Source: Haemonchus contortus (Eukaryota > Nematoda > Chromadorea > Rhabditida > Trichostrongylidae). Taken from it: a DNA stretch of 64,000 nt. The stretch spans positions 11,788,992 to 11,852,991 of the forward strand of contig LS997566.1 in the NCBI GenBank assembly GCA_000469685.2. Reading direction: 5' to 3'. The notes under the pieces were generated by a model that was not told the DNA's origin, did not search any database, and saw only the letters and a program-made list of their open reading frames with translations. Below are positions 23,709 to 35,490 of this stretch, piece by piece. A program made the translations under genes and the position numbers. Numbering within the stretch: position 1 is the stretch's first letter; the number at the start of each line of letters is the position of its first letter.

Positions 23709-26700
23709 ATATATAAGTCTGCAGATTTGTATATTGTACTCGTCGTAATAAACCATTACACGTGTTATGTTCAAGTCCATTGGTCTACCAAAGACGTGAA
23801 TATTACTGTGTTACTGGGCTTCGAATAGGAACAAATCTAGCTATAGACTGCCATAGTACATACAAGCATCGGACGAATGGATAATCCCTTGCACGTGGGG
23901 AGCGATCTAGATGCTAATGACACTGTGATCCGGGTCATGACCCGATTCAATGCGACATCTATGTGGCAGTGTTTCAGGACTTCAGAAAAGCTGTAAAGGA
24001 CAGCGGTAAGGTCATCAGCCTACCCCGAGAGAGAATCACGGCTGGTAGACATAGAAAAACTCAATGTGCGCACTCGGCTCCTATAAAATCAGCTGTGAGT
24101 CCACACTCTACAGAATGGACACGGTGCATCATATACCCTGGGCTATGCCAAACTACGCGTCTTTGCTTGAAACCCCGGGTTATGGACTTTATGCATTAGA
24201 ATAGCGTTATGCCGTAAAAAAAATAATTTGTTTGTGAAAGTGTTTTTGGTCGGTTTTTTCACAAATGTGTTTCCCTTCCTGTCGAATTGAAATAATCACG
24301 GGAATACTTTGACAAAAATGAATTTTTTCATCAGAGTCTCTCTGCGAGCTTTAAATACGGATAAGAATAAATCTTAGCTTGAACCAGATGAAAAAATAAA
24401 CATCCTCGTTGGAACCTGATGTAAAGTAAAAGCAGATGTCGTGAGGGCTGCCTACTGAGGCAGGGCGCTAGCGACAGATAGTTGTAACAATGAGGGGAAT
24501 TTGCGCAGAACTATTGCATAACTTGTGACGTGGTGTTTAGAACTATTGAGATATCGATACGGTACAGGGATCACATGGTGTATCGTAACACCCAAGGTCA
24601 CTCATCATTTCGCAATGGCGCAACCTCTGATCCAGGGGGATGTGATTCCTGTTATATATGTGATCTAATTGTAAGATGAAGAGCCATACAGGCTATTGCG
24701 TAATCCGTGAGCGCTGTGCCCGCTTACCCACCCGAGTGAAGGCCTTATGATAAAATTTCGCAGCTCTACGATTCAAGGAAGCTGCAGCCTTGGGGGGTCA
24801 AAGCGGAGCAGTTGGGACTTCTACGCATCAGCAGCGTCATTATAGATGTAATTAATTCGGACAGAGCGTCATCTACTATCGGAACATACAAGTCGGAGAG
24901 GGAGAAATTTTCGAAAATGGAGGTGTTGTCCGTATGTGCGTGATGTCCCTACGCCACAAGCTGGAAATCTTTACTTAGCCAAGCGTTTTGCAGAAGCTAG
25001 ATATAAAACAATGCCAACCGTTATAGCAGCTCTTAGCCACTAGTGTGCGCCGCTGCAGGGAGTTAATGAAGAAATTTGAGACTTCTTTCAGGAAGCAGTT
25101 AAGCGATCGCTACCACTCCCTCAGCAACATACCAAATTTCGGTCAGGGAAAGATCGTCGAAGTATGGAGCCCACATAGCGATTCAAAAGTCACACAAGTA
25201 ACGGCACTAGCTTTGATATAGTTCGAGGCGCTACTCAGAATCAGTGGGGCCCGAACGCTGAGCGTATCAGATGTTAGAAACACTCAGAACGATGTATGGC
25301 ATGAGCATCCCAAAATCCAAGGCACATCAGCATGCCAAAGGGCAGTCGTCGCTATACGCTTCAGTGCACAAGAGCGCGCTTTATGGAGTAAGTACGTGTC
25401 TACCCTGGAAAGCGGCATTTCTTTTTCAATGAGGGTCCACGGGGCTTCCATTAGCTCTTTCAACCCTAAGGGACAGGCCTAGGTATTTTAAGCAAGGCCA
25501 ATCTCCATTGGTCTAATATAACATCACACTCTTTCAGAGGGGGCGTACCCACGAAAGCGCTCTGTACGGGAGCTCACCAAATGCAGGCTGGGCGTTGGAG
25601 GGCACTAGGAGGGATTCAGAATTATATCTCCCCCAAAAGCTCACCTATAACTTCATCAATGTTCCATGATGTATTGACTAATTACTAGTTAATTATCTAT
25701 CTGATATCAAGGTAATCTCTGCACAAATTATCGAGGCATGAAATCTTATGTAATCGTATATTAGTTCGCCATCTAATTGTGCAGTATTACCGCTCCTACA
25801 CGACGGAATAAACCTGCAACAAAATCTGTTGAACATGTAACCAATAGTTCAGAACTGTATTTATACCAGAGTATGCGCAGGGATAAGTAACATTCCTGCA
25901 TATCAGTGCCCATTTCCAGCTGCGAACCAAAGAGAGCGGCTGGAGCCGTGTGAAAGGTTACGGTAGCCGCCGCTGAACGACAACAGCTTGCCGTGGGAAT
26001 TCGGCGAGAAGCTCCACCCCTCGGAAAAATGCACGCAATTTCTTAAAATCTATGGGACACTCATGGAATTGAGAACAAAAAGGCTTACCGGTAATAAAGG
26101 TAGTGGGGCAACATTCAAGCAGAACTCGTCGACAGCTGAAAATGGTACAACCCACAAATTGTACCAATCTTGTTGATAGGCCATGTTTTTTCTCTGAACA
26201 CTTGAGAATTTTGCTGGAGGTAGAGCAGATTCGATTAAGGTTCGGTTTGCAAGTGGCCAATCCGTCGCAGTGACTCTCTCGCTTACGTCAAAATAATGGA
26301 AATATACATTCACCTAATCCGCTGGCACTCTTCCGAAGAATCCTCATGAAAGCTCCAACAAAAGGGATAGGAACAAGAGAAAATTCAGACGAGTGGTGAA
26401 ACTCCACCCCCGCAACTATTAAAACCATCAAAGAAACCTCTTATAATAAAGGAGGGCCCTGCATACTACATAGATATGAACTATGCTTTCTTGTTTTGTA
26501 CAAATGCTTCAAACAAAACAAAGTCCATCACTTGCACTACAAATCTGACAAACGCAGCCAAAAAATTCTCTCCTTGACAAACACAGACAAGAAATTCCTC
26601 CTATTACTTAAAGTATGATCAGAAGAAGCTACACAAAAGGAAAACTCAGAATACAAGTACACGCAGTGAGTTGAGTTTCATAGGAAGTTCAGCTGCGCAT

Positions 26701-29700
26701 CATTGTGAGTGACATATAAATAGGATGTCTCTGTTGAATTGTACCCGGAAAACCCTGCTTTCGTTTCCAATTGCAGAATCGTTCTTCTTCACTATTTTTT
26801 TTTGCCGAAACTCACATTTATTCAACTTAGTCTATTGAACAAGATTACTCTTTTGAGCAAGGTTTTATAGCTAAAACAAAAAAAAATTCTGAAGTACACT
26901 AATGAAGCTCCAGTGACACCACTCAGCTGAAAAGAATGAAAAAATCATCTCGTCTACAGTCGAAGAGGATTTGATAGATATTAAGGAATTACGTGGGGGT
27001 ATCCTAGCCTTCAGCTCAGTACTCACTTATTTAACGTGAAGAATATAGTTTTTGGTGCTCGCACATCAACCTTTTTTGTGCTGCTATAGATCAAACTTCA
27101 AATCAATGTGTAGCTGATTTAAGTTGCAGGGATACTGGATTCATATTTGGCCTATGCAATTCCAGGACTCGTCTGATAAGAGAAAAGCGATTACTTTAAG
27201 ATTGTTTTTCTCTTCTCAGGCGAGTCTTGTACTAATAAACTGATTGCGGAAGGCTTGATATACTCAAGCGATTATAAGTACAGTTGGATCGTCAACAGAG
27301 ATTTGATCAGTACCACCTTATAATAATCCGTCTTCGTCATTCACTGCTTTATGGCGTATGTATAGTGAACCAGTCGAATGAACCGTTCACACTGAGAATG
27401 GTTTCTAAGATTTCTCACTAGATTCTCACCCAAGGTGGACGAGATCTCGCGGCGTTGTAGAAGCTGTAGAGGTTGCACCAGTCACACCAGGACGCACACG
27501 TTGCACGCAGGCGGCGTATTGCAGCTATGGAGGGTTCATTTGAACAGCTCGTCCAGAAACCTCCGCACAACCTCTGTCATAACTTTTGGAGCTTTATATC
27601 CTCACATTTTTCTAAATGCGCTGATTTTTTCATCTTTTTTTCTTCGCCACTTCTGCACCTATCTGATTTAACACGTCCATTACTCACCCGAAACTAAATA
27701 ACCTAAAATTACAGTTAAGTGCACCTTTGATAGGAACTAGGTTGAAAGTGAGATTAGTAAGATGGAGTTTGGTATTGTGCGTTGCATTTCGACAAAAGAC
27801 TCTTTTCGAAAGCAACGATGCCTTATCAGTCTTGAAAAGACTAACCGTTTACTGTTGCTTAGCAAATTGTATCTATCGCATCTGAAAGCAACCATCTCTG
27901 AGCCATCCATCATTGAGGACTTGAAGTACATGGCAAGAACACATATCAGCGGCGAGCTTCTACGTGTCTTTTTGCAATTCCAATTACGTCATTATCGCCT
28001 TATCTGCTCATCAGTGACCAGTGTGTTAAATCCAGCGTGATGTCAACGGCAGACTATCTACGAACTGCGTGCTTATTCTTTTATAGTAGTAGAATTCCAA
28101 GTCATTCGCAACAGCCATCCATCACGTCAGTGTGGACTCTATTAAAAATTGATTCTTGAACTCCAGTCTACAGTTAATTCAAGAAATCATTTCCAGCTGT
28201 TCTTTCATAGTTCAGGTTTTCAGTCGTTCTTTGGCTGCTATGTGTACGAAAAGGAGTAGGCAAAACTGTAAACTTTATTGCACATGTGTGATATAGAAAA
28301 GCAGCCAGTAAGACCAACATTGGGTGAAACTGAAAATAACACATTAACCCTTGGGATAGTATACCTTTATTCCCAAGTATTTTTCCATTCCAGTTCAGGC
28401 AAGTCCAGTCCATTAAACACGGAGAAGACATGGGTTCACTGCTGGTTACTAACTGTAGTGTAAGTGGAATCTAAGGGATAGTATGCCTTGGTTCACAGGT
28501 CCTTTTTCGTTAAGTCCAGTCCATCAATTTTAGAAAAGACATCGGTTTACTGTTGGTTCTCAAGGAAAATCTGTAAGCCTTTGGAAACCACCACCACTCT
28601 GCGAATGTTTCCAACGGCATTTAACGTGAAGAATTGACTCGGAAATGACATACTCGACCGTGGTCGATCTTTTCTCGCGCACATCATTCCTCTGATAATT
28701 CGGGTGGATCCTTTTGAGTGCACCTCAAGTAATCCAGTGGCTGATTTAATACATTATACTTACATTATTAATTTGGTAGCCTTTGAGCGATTTTAAATGA
28801 GGAATACTAGTTTGGATAGAGCGCGTGTGAAAAACTACGAACAAGGTAATGACTGGTGATATCATTGCTACTCTTCTTTCCAATATAAGCCACGAACTTG
28901 TCCCATGTCCCTTCTGATTTGCATGCTTTTTCAATGAAACCATCATGACGTGACAAAAATCTCTTTAATTTCCTCGGTAGCAGGTGAATTTTGGATAAAA
29001 ATATGGAAGGGTAAGGGTTCCCGTTAACAGACAGGTGACTTTCGTATTATTGCCTTACGCATAGCCTGCACAACGCCGTTGACATCCGTTGAGTAATCGT
29101 CGTATAGCCCTTTTCATATCTCTTTTGAAATGAAAAACAACAACGAAGGTGGCCTGGCTATCAATTAAACCTCACTACTCCGAGAACATTGATCAGAAGA
29201 CTTCACTTCTTTTTTGTCTTACCCTTCTCTTTTGTGATCTGAACAGTCTAAAAATAGAAGCATCAACCCCACATTTGTATGAGTGTAGTGTAAGCGACCA
29301 TGTTACAGTGCAGTTATGCTCCTGTACAAGTCCGGTACAACCCCGGGAAAAGGAAAAGCTTGGTTATCCTCATTGAAAGTTATCTCTAAATGTACCCTCG
29401 AACAGTGGGAGTAATAATGTGCACCACTGCAACACATCCCCCTAAAAATGAGCATTATAATTTTGTGCATACTTTCTATGCTACAAGGTACACCATCTTG
29501 AGCTTTCTAGATAGCGAATGAATATTCATTCAGTCCGTTGAAAAGTTGGCACTTGACTGCAATCAGATTTTGCTGTTCATTCCGATCGAACATGCGCGGT
29601 ATGCAAAGCATTTTGCAGCGAAATGGTGTTTGAAAATATATTGGCAGCTGTTTTGGTGGTGGTTCATAGAATTCCCGAAAGAGGAAACGAATAACAGAAT

Positions 29701-29976
29701 TCGTGTTATTGTTTTCCATAACCTATCAATTAATTGCTATTTATAGCTGTTATAATTCTGACTTTTTAAAACCCTGCAATATTACGCACGCCCACGTTAC
29801 CCTTTGGTTTCTTCTCGAGCTCTCTGACCGTTAATTCCGAACAGCCAAGCTTTACGTTCTCGAAGCTGCTTTCCATCCTTCGAAATTTTAGCAATTTACT
29901 ATGAGCTGACTTACATCCTGATAATGCTATAGACTTCAGATCGAGGAAGGAATCGTGATCCTAGATGCGAAGGACC
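23709..29976. other. no recognisable gene over ~6.3 kb
   Basis: Short background frames on both strands. Frames at 23963-24199(+), 26313-26050(-), 27435-27697(+) and 27762-28040(+) were considered, but none shows a motif or splice pattern that can be defended. Composition is moderately AT-rich, with a few poly-A and poly-T runs. No repeat of the families found elsewhere was recognised. Confidence 0.35.
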
Positions 29977-30356
29977 GGCACTATTTACCCTTTACTGCCC
30001 CACCTTGTCGAGAATGGGCTGGATTTCTAACGAATTTTTTCAAAGAAGATGAAACCGGCTAGAAACTTGTCTACAGGGGTAATTTGACCCGTAGAACCGA
30101 ATATTGCATCCATTTGTTATAAGAATGCCTAGCGCTTGCGCTACAGGCGCCTGTGCCAAATTGCTGGGTCACCGCTCCTAAACTTGCCCCTAACTAGTGT
30201 CCCAGGCGTTTTCATGATGAGTGGATGCGATGTTCGTGTTCTACGGGTGAAATTACCTCTCTAGGCATGTTTCTAGCCGGTTTCACCTTCTTTGAAAAAA
30301 TTCGATAGAAATCCAGCCCTTTCTCGACAGAGTGGGGCAGTAAAGGGTAAATAGTG
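29977..30356. mobile_element. MITE with long terminal inverted repeats, Mutator-like
   Basis: The arms (29979 onward and 30356 backward, about 140 bp each, about 87% alike by eye) both begin CACTATTTACCCTTTACTGC and share GGGCTGGATTTCTA, GAATTTTTTCAAAGAAG and GAAACCGGCTAGAAAC. A 10-bp duplication, GCGAAGGACC, flanks it (29967-29976 and 30357-30366). Long inverted ends with a 9-10-bp duplication are typical of Mutator-like elements. There is no transposase, so it depends on an unlinked source. Confidence 0.8.
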
Positions 30357-30366
30357 GCGAAGGACC

Positions 30367-31226
30367 TTCTCGAGGGAGCAGCGATTTCATTTCAAAGATT
30401 GTTCATCAGAAAGCCAATTCGGGATTGATTGGCTTCCCTTCTTGTTCAGAAACCACACCTACATAATTATGTGGTTTACCTATTAAATTAAGCTAATAGA
30501 TGAGCGATGTATTAGAGCCTATGAAAGGGATTGGCTGATCAAAGATGACAGATTTGCTTCGTTTCTGTTTTTATTTTCATATGAGCAGCTTTTGAGCACC
30601 ACCATCCGAATCATTCCGCATTGGGCTTTTGATATGTTTTACAGTTTCTCTTAACCGTTCTCACTTTGATCTATCTTTCTTTAGACCGTTCTCACATTTG
30701 AACAGCCGACTCTGCGAGGTGATATGTAGTTTCTGTTATATCGTAGGTCTTATTCCAGAACTACAAGTGTGCTACTCAAGTTCAACAGGACCTCATTACA
30801 GCTATAGTGGAGACCAAAAGAGCTTACGTTTATCAAATATATTTACCAACACACGAGGTTGGGAATTGTTCCATCGGCCACGGTTTTTGCAATCACGCCA
30901 TCTCCGGAGCCTGAAAGAAGGTCCACTATATATCCGACTAAATGTCTAACACCCAGGATCCTTCGAACAGTTCACCTTAAAGTTTATGAGGTTTTTTCCT
31001 TGTGTGATTCTATGATCCTAACAATAGCCTGAAGGAGGCTGTCTAGTCGAAAAACGGTCAAGACAGGGTGTAATAAAGTCCCTAAAACAGGCCTAGACGA
31101 CTACAAACATAGGTCGGACGAGTTCGTAAGCGTTGGTAAAGCTGTAATTTCGAATCAGTTACGGAATCTTGTGGGAGAAAGTCGTTCTAGCTTCCTCAGC
31201 TAATATAAAATTCATGTATAACACAT
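30367..31226. other. no recognisable gene
   Basis: One plus-strand frame of 106 codons (30629-30949) without motifs. Nothing else is seen. Confidence 0.4.
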
Positions 31227-31510
31227 GGGCGGAGGTGGTGTAGTGGCAGGTGGCGCACTATCTCACACGCACAGTCAGGGGTTCTATCCCGCATCGATAT
31301 CCGCCTAGGCCAACTAAGCTTCACACCCTTCCGGGGTCAGTTAATTGGTACCAGATTCGTTTGAGAGGGTAAGAGCAATGACTTGTACATCGACTGGCCA
31401 CCGCAAGTCATTGTATAGGCCACATACACATTCAATACGCCACTATGATTCTGAATGGAAGTCGAGTGCGGGGGCGCATCTCTCAGACGGGATTGATTAG
31501 CGCCAAGAGC
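31227..31510 (+). mobile_element. tRNA-derived SINE, best copy in the window
   Basis: The head folds like a tRNA: GGCGGA pairs with TCCGCC at 31301-31306, with an A box (TGGTGTAGTGG) and a B box (GGGTTCTATCCC). It is transcribed by RNA polymerase III if active. A body follows with CCAACTAAGCTTC, TTCCGGGGTCAG, GACTTGTACATCGACTGGCC, AAGTCATTGTATAGGCC, ATTCTGAATGGAAGTCG and GGGGGCGCATCTCTCAGA. It is not annotated as a tRNA gene because the anticodon arm does not form and a conserved non-tRNA tail is attached. Confidence 0.8.
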
Positions 31511-31769
31511 TTGATCCTTTACCTTTTTTATGTATAACAGATTGATGTAGGCTAATCGGCCGAAGAGTACTCATAAATTTCAGTCTCACGCCTATAATCG
31601 TTTTCGTATTTGATGTCTCTTGAAACCTAGAAGATCAAAATTCAGTGACCGCATCATCCGTTAAACAATAGAAGGTGATATAGTGGTCGCTTGAGTTTCA
31701 TGTGCATGTCTTAAGTGAAGTAATTTTCTTAAACCAAAGTCTTCGGACTTCATTGTTTCTGGGATTTTG

Positions 31770-31990
31770 CGCGCTCGACTTTCATTCGGAATCATAAGAG
31801 CGGTTCGAATGCGTGCGTGGCTTATTCAATGAATTGCGGTCACCAGCCAGTGTGCAAGTGATTGTTTTAATTCTCCCAGACGGATATAATACCAATCAAC
31901 CGTCTCTAGAAGCTTTGTTGGCCTAGGCGGATATCAATCCGGTATTTGAACCCACGATAATGCGCCACTTGCCACTACACAACTTCCGCC
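31770..31990 (-). mobile_element. tRNA-derived SINE, inverted copy
   Basis: On the minus strand: GGGCGGAAGTTGTGTAGTGG, then GGGTTCAAATACCGG and GATATCCGCCTAGGCC, followed by the same body blocks as the copy at 31.2 kb. With that copy it forms an inverted pair about 260 bp apart. Confidence 0.75.
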
Positions 31991-32772
31991 CACACATCAC
32001 TTCCACCCAGTTCTCCATGAAGATACACCTCTAAAATCAACTGGTCGAGGTTTCGAGTTCGTTTTCTACAGATTTCCGGACGATCAGATTCCGATCTTTT
32101 TGTTCAAAATAATCAAACCGATTCGAGTCAGTAAAGAAGCTTGCCATAGCTGCCGTTGAATGTTAGTAGCTCTCATTGGGATTCTCAACGATATTGGCAG
32201 GTCTAGCGCAATCTGACAGCCACAACCACACAACACAATTTTTTTTCAAAAGGCCGGTACTGGTACCGTATTTGCAGTTGATTCAAAGTGAAATTGGCTA
32301 GAAATTCGTGAGCATTTGTTAGACAGTTTCATAATTATAAAGGGCAATTAGTAGGTGACTCCGAAGTCCTTATCATTCCGTTAATTCAAAAATGTCGCCC
32401 TCATCCAGAGAATGGGCGAAATAGTGTTAAAGCGTTTTAAATGGAACTGTTTGTCCTTCTATGGCAATTCTCTGTATCTTGAGTTCGAACAAAAAAGAAC
32501 TGAATTTCTCAGAGAAAATATAATTTTTCATCGTCATCAACATCTGCTGAAGTAGATGTCGACCCTACTATATTACGCAATTAAGTGCCAATTCCTCTGA
32601 ACATTGTAATCGCTGCACTTATGGTTAGTGATTTCTGGTCACTAATGAAGTAGTGGGGGCAAGGTGAGGTGCCTTTTTGCCATAAATTGTCATTACCGCG
32701 TACACTTGATTGCAGAACCAGCATTTTCCCTTCTTTGCTTTGGATGGCCCGCCGATAAGGAATAATCCGGAC
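31991..32772. other. no gene; solitary transposon-end sequence
   Basis: At 32329-32352 the sequence TTAGACAGTTTCATAATTATAA resembles the terminal sequence at 63261-63290. A partner end was not found. The remainder shows no recognisable gene. Confidence 0.35.
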
Positions 32773-32816
32773 TAACATACTATTCTAAAGATAAAAATCT
32801 TTGGAATAGTATGTTA
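32773..32816. repeat. 44-bp hairpin
   Basis: TAACATACTATTCTAAAGAT, then AAAA, then its reverse complement with one mismatch. It begins with TAA and ends with TTA. It may be a tiny foldback or a terminator-like structure; nothing nearby assigns a role. Confidence 0.85.
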
Positions 32817-32924
32817 TGTCTCATTCAATCAGACCTGAGGCAACGTTTGAGTTCACAGCATGGGCGGCCTTGAAAGTGTGTTGGTTGATTGAATAAATCA
32901 TTGAATGCTTTCAAAAAAGCAGTT

Positions 32925-33205
32925 TTTTGTGGCTGAGCACACAATGTGTTGAGTGGGTAGTGCGCTATCAGTGCATGGTCATGGGTTCGAATTCTGCAGC
33001 GATAACAGCCTTTGCTAACCAAACCTTCCATCCCTCCTGGGTCGGTTTATTGGTGCCGGATTTGTCTGGGAGGGCAAACGCATTGACTTTTACATTGATT
33101 GGCCACCCAAGTCATTGTATGGGCTACATGCACATTCATAAAGCCACTAGGATTGGGAATGGAAGTCAAAAGCAGGAACGCACTTTCAGACGATTGAACG
33201 ACGTC
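32925..33205 (+). mobile_element. tRNA-derived SINE, third full-length copy
   Basis: The head has GTTGAGTGGGTAGTGCGC and a clean B box (GGGTTCGAATTC near 32984). The body has CCTCCTGGGTCGGTTTATTGG, GACTTTTACATTGATTGGCC, AAGTCATTGTATGGGC and GGGAATGGAAGTC. It is diverged from the 31.2-kb copy in the head, so it may be another subfamily with a different tRNA source. Confidence 0.7.
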
Positions 33206-33594
33206 TGAAGTCTCTAACATTTGTTCTTACTAGGCCCCATCACAAGATCGTTTGAATAGATCTGTGCAGAAAGATATTTAATTTTGTGGGTACCCAACTT
33301 CGTAGATGGGGAAGCCTCCAAGGTTAACGATGGGAGAAACCAAGAAAAGCTTCTTTCTTTTCCCTTCCTTTCCTTTCTAAGCCCTATTCATCCCTTTTTA
33401 TGCCATTATAATGATCCATTCAAGCATGTAACGCTTCATTTCTTCGAAATGTCAATTTGTGTCTTGTCTATAGAATATTTGAAGTTTTTCGCTCTCACCG
33501 CTACGCTCGTTGTTACTTTCCGATTTTCAAGCATTAACGACATCATATTCTTGGAGATATTTTCAATTATAAAGCGTTCCATCGACTGCCTAAA

Positions 33595-34076
33595 TTAGCG
33601 TGAATGTGTTTCCTGGCGTGATAATTTCCTTCCTTCAAAATTTCTTACAACGGTACGTACTGAATACTTGGTGGAGTTCGACACTTCCCTCAAAATACGG
33701 CGCTTGTCTCTGTCGGAAAAGAGCGAAGGACGTCCAGCACTTCTTCTGGTTCCATATTCTTCAGGATTCTTGATGTCGTTATCCACAACTGCGTGAGATC
33801 AACCCAAATCTCGCGCGATTCTGCGATTTGACAGTCCCTGCTACTTTTTCGCGAGAATTTGACCTTTCTCGAAATCCGAAAGCAAGCTTCCTCTTCCCAT
33901 CGCCTGAAAATGAAGAACATTACATAATCGAAGCAATTTCGTTGCGTTGAACAAAAAACGACACGAAGACATCAAGTGGCTGTATCATTTTGCGACGTTG
34001 GAAAAGCACACTTTATTGAAAAATTGACCAAAAAAAATGTTTGTGTTTTCGAGCTGGAATTTGGTGCGACGCACTG
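33595..34076 (-). mobile_element. Tc1-like transposon, 5' half only
   Basis: The minus strand starts at a TA with CAGTGCGTCGCACC at 34076, a Tc1-type terminal repeat. The transposase ATG is at 33900, just after a TTTTCAG acceptor-like site. The frame reads GRGSLLSDFEKGQILA, then GLSNRRIARDLG (first helix-turn-helix), DNDIKNPEEYGTRRSAGRPS (the conserved linker with GRP) and RDKRRILREVSNSTK (second HTH). Two stop codons and an insertion interrupt it. Sequence homology ends near 33595, before the catalytic DDE region. The element is 3'-truncated. Confidence 0.8.
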
Positions 34077-35204
34077 TATATAACTAAACGTTTATGGAGG
34101 CCGAGCTAAATAGTGATCTCCTTGAATGCGATTCAATAACACACTGACGGAGTTGTCGGGGTGTGAGAGACTGTATCCAAACGCTTTGCACCACTCACAG
34201 CACCCGAATTCAAGTCTCCCCACCTCGCGCACACTGAAAAGGGAAACATTTGAATTTCTAGTCAGCGATTATAGAAATTGCCGCAGAACCACTACCACGT
34301 GCCTTACGAAGTCGGGTCTGGAATCGCCGTGTCGATGTTGATGAATGTCACACTGCCTGCAGGACGACGTCGGTCATCGAAATCGTAATAAGTTGGGTGT
34401 TAGCTGAATGACTCGAAACTCGCGGTTTTTTGTCTGACAATTATTTTGTTTCTTACTTAACCAAGTTTGGCTCCTATGCATGTTACTTTCGGATACGTGG
34501 TTCTCATTGGGTTATATGGTGCTGACAAATAACATGAATAGCTTTTTAACGCTTGCACCCTTGTATCAGTTCCACTAGTGATAGTGATGATCGTCTTTGT
34601 AGCTACCGCTTCCAACAGATCTTGGTAGAGGATTTCTGGTGCCATTGCAGTTGTAAAACATTGTAAAACACCGTAGGCTGGTCGAAAATTCATCCACTGG
34701 TTGATCAGGCGACGTTTATCAGGGGATTGTCTTCTATCTCGTCGTTCCCATCACCGTCGCTTGCGACAGAATCGTTTTGATTATGCTCAACCGCATGAGA
34801 ACAACCATAACAACTCATCGGCATGTTTGTAGTGATCGTCAACATACCCGTTCAGTAGTAATTCGATGGAACATTTACATCTATCGATTGTGCTGACGGT
34901 AGAACTTGTCTTTGTTATAACGATAAAGGCTGTGTAAAGTGTTCAGCTATTTACACTATTTTCAACGAGTTTGATATTGATCCCATCATGCCCATTTTCA
35001 TTTTTTTTAACCTTGCGCTAACGGCAGAGTCATTTCTAGACGTTTGATTGGATACTAAAATTATCGCGAGTCAGCACAGTAATGCAACAACATCTTACGA
35101 AAATATTTTTGCAAGAGTTTGCACATTCATTGTTTGTAACCGGAACGTGATCGTATCATTTGCAGAGGAATAGGAATTTCGCCAAAAATTTCTTTAGTAG
35201 AAGG
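34077..35204. other. no recognisable gene
   Basis: Frames at 34126-34341(+) and 34693-34457(-) have no motif. Nothing else is seen. Confidence 0.4.
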
Positions 35205-35490
35205 GTTGCGTGCCCTCACCTAGGAGTAAGCAACTTTCTGCATTTCTTGGCGCCGCACGTCTGTTGAGATCAGAAAGAAACGACATTTCTGCATACGATA
35301 GGAACGGTGATGAAGCGTCTGTTTAACATTGATTGAAACATTGACTTTGATTGAATCTCCTTCTCTGTGTCGTTCAATAGCGCTTTATAAGAATATTACA
35401 GGGATCACAAGTAATTTCATAATGCCCTTCCGCCTCTTGTATGCCAGTGATTGTAAGTTTCGCTGAAGGAGCCTACGCCATTTGACGGTT
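35205..35490 (-). mobile_element. fragment of the same mariner family as 14.5-15.6 kb
   Basis: Shares TTTCTGCATTTCTTGGC, TCTGTTGAGAT, ATTTCTGCATACGATAGGAA and, after a gap, TTTCATAATGCCCTTCC and CAGTGATTGTAAGT with 15100-15190 and 15405-15450. It is an internal transposase portion without termini and with the frame broken. Confidence 0.6.

Noticed and set aside
31227..31306. Possible tRNA gene
   Set aside because: The acceptor stem, A box and B box fit, but no proper anticodon arm forms and the same head occurs with a conserved long tail at other loci, so it is a SINE.
33284..33598. 104-codon plus-strand hydrophobic frame
   Set aside because: Ends inside the Tc1-like fragment on the other strand; Phe/Leu-rich by base composition, with no signal or transmembrane pattern that stands out from background.
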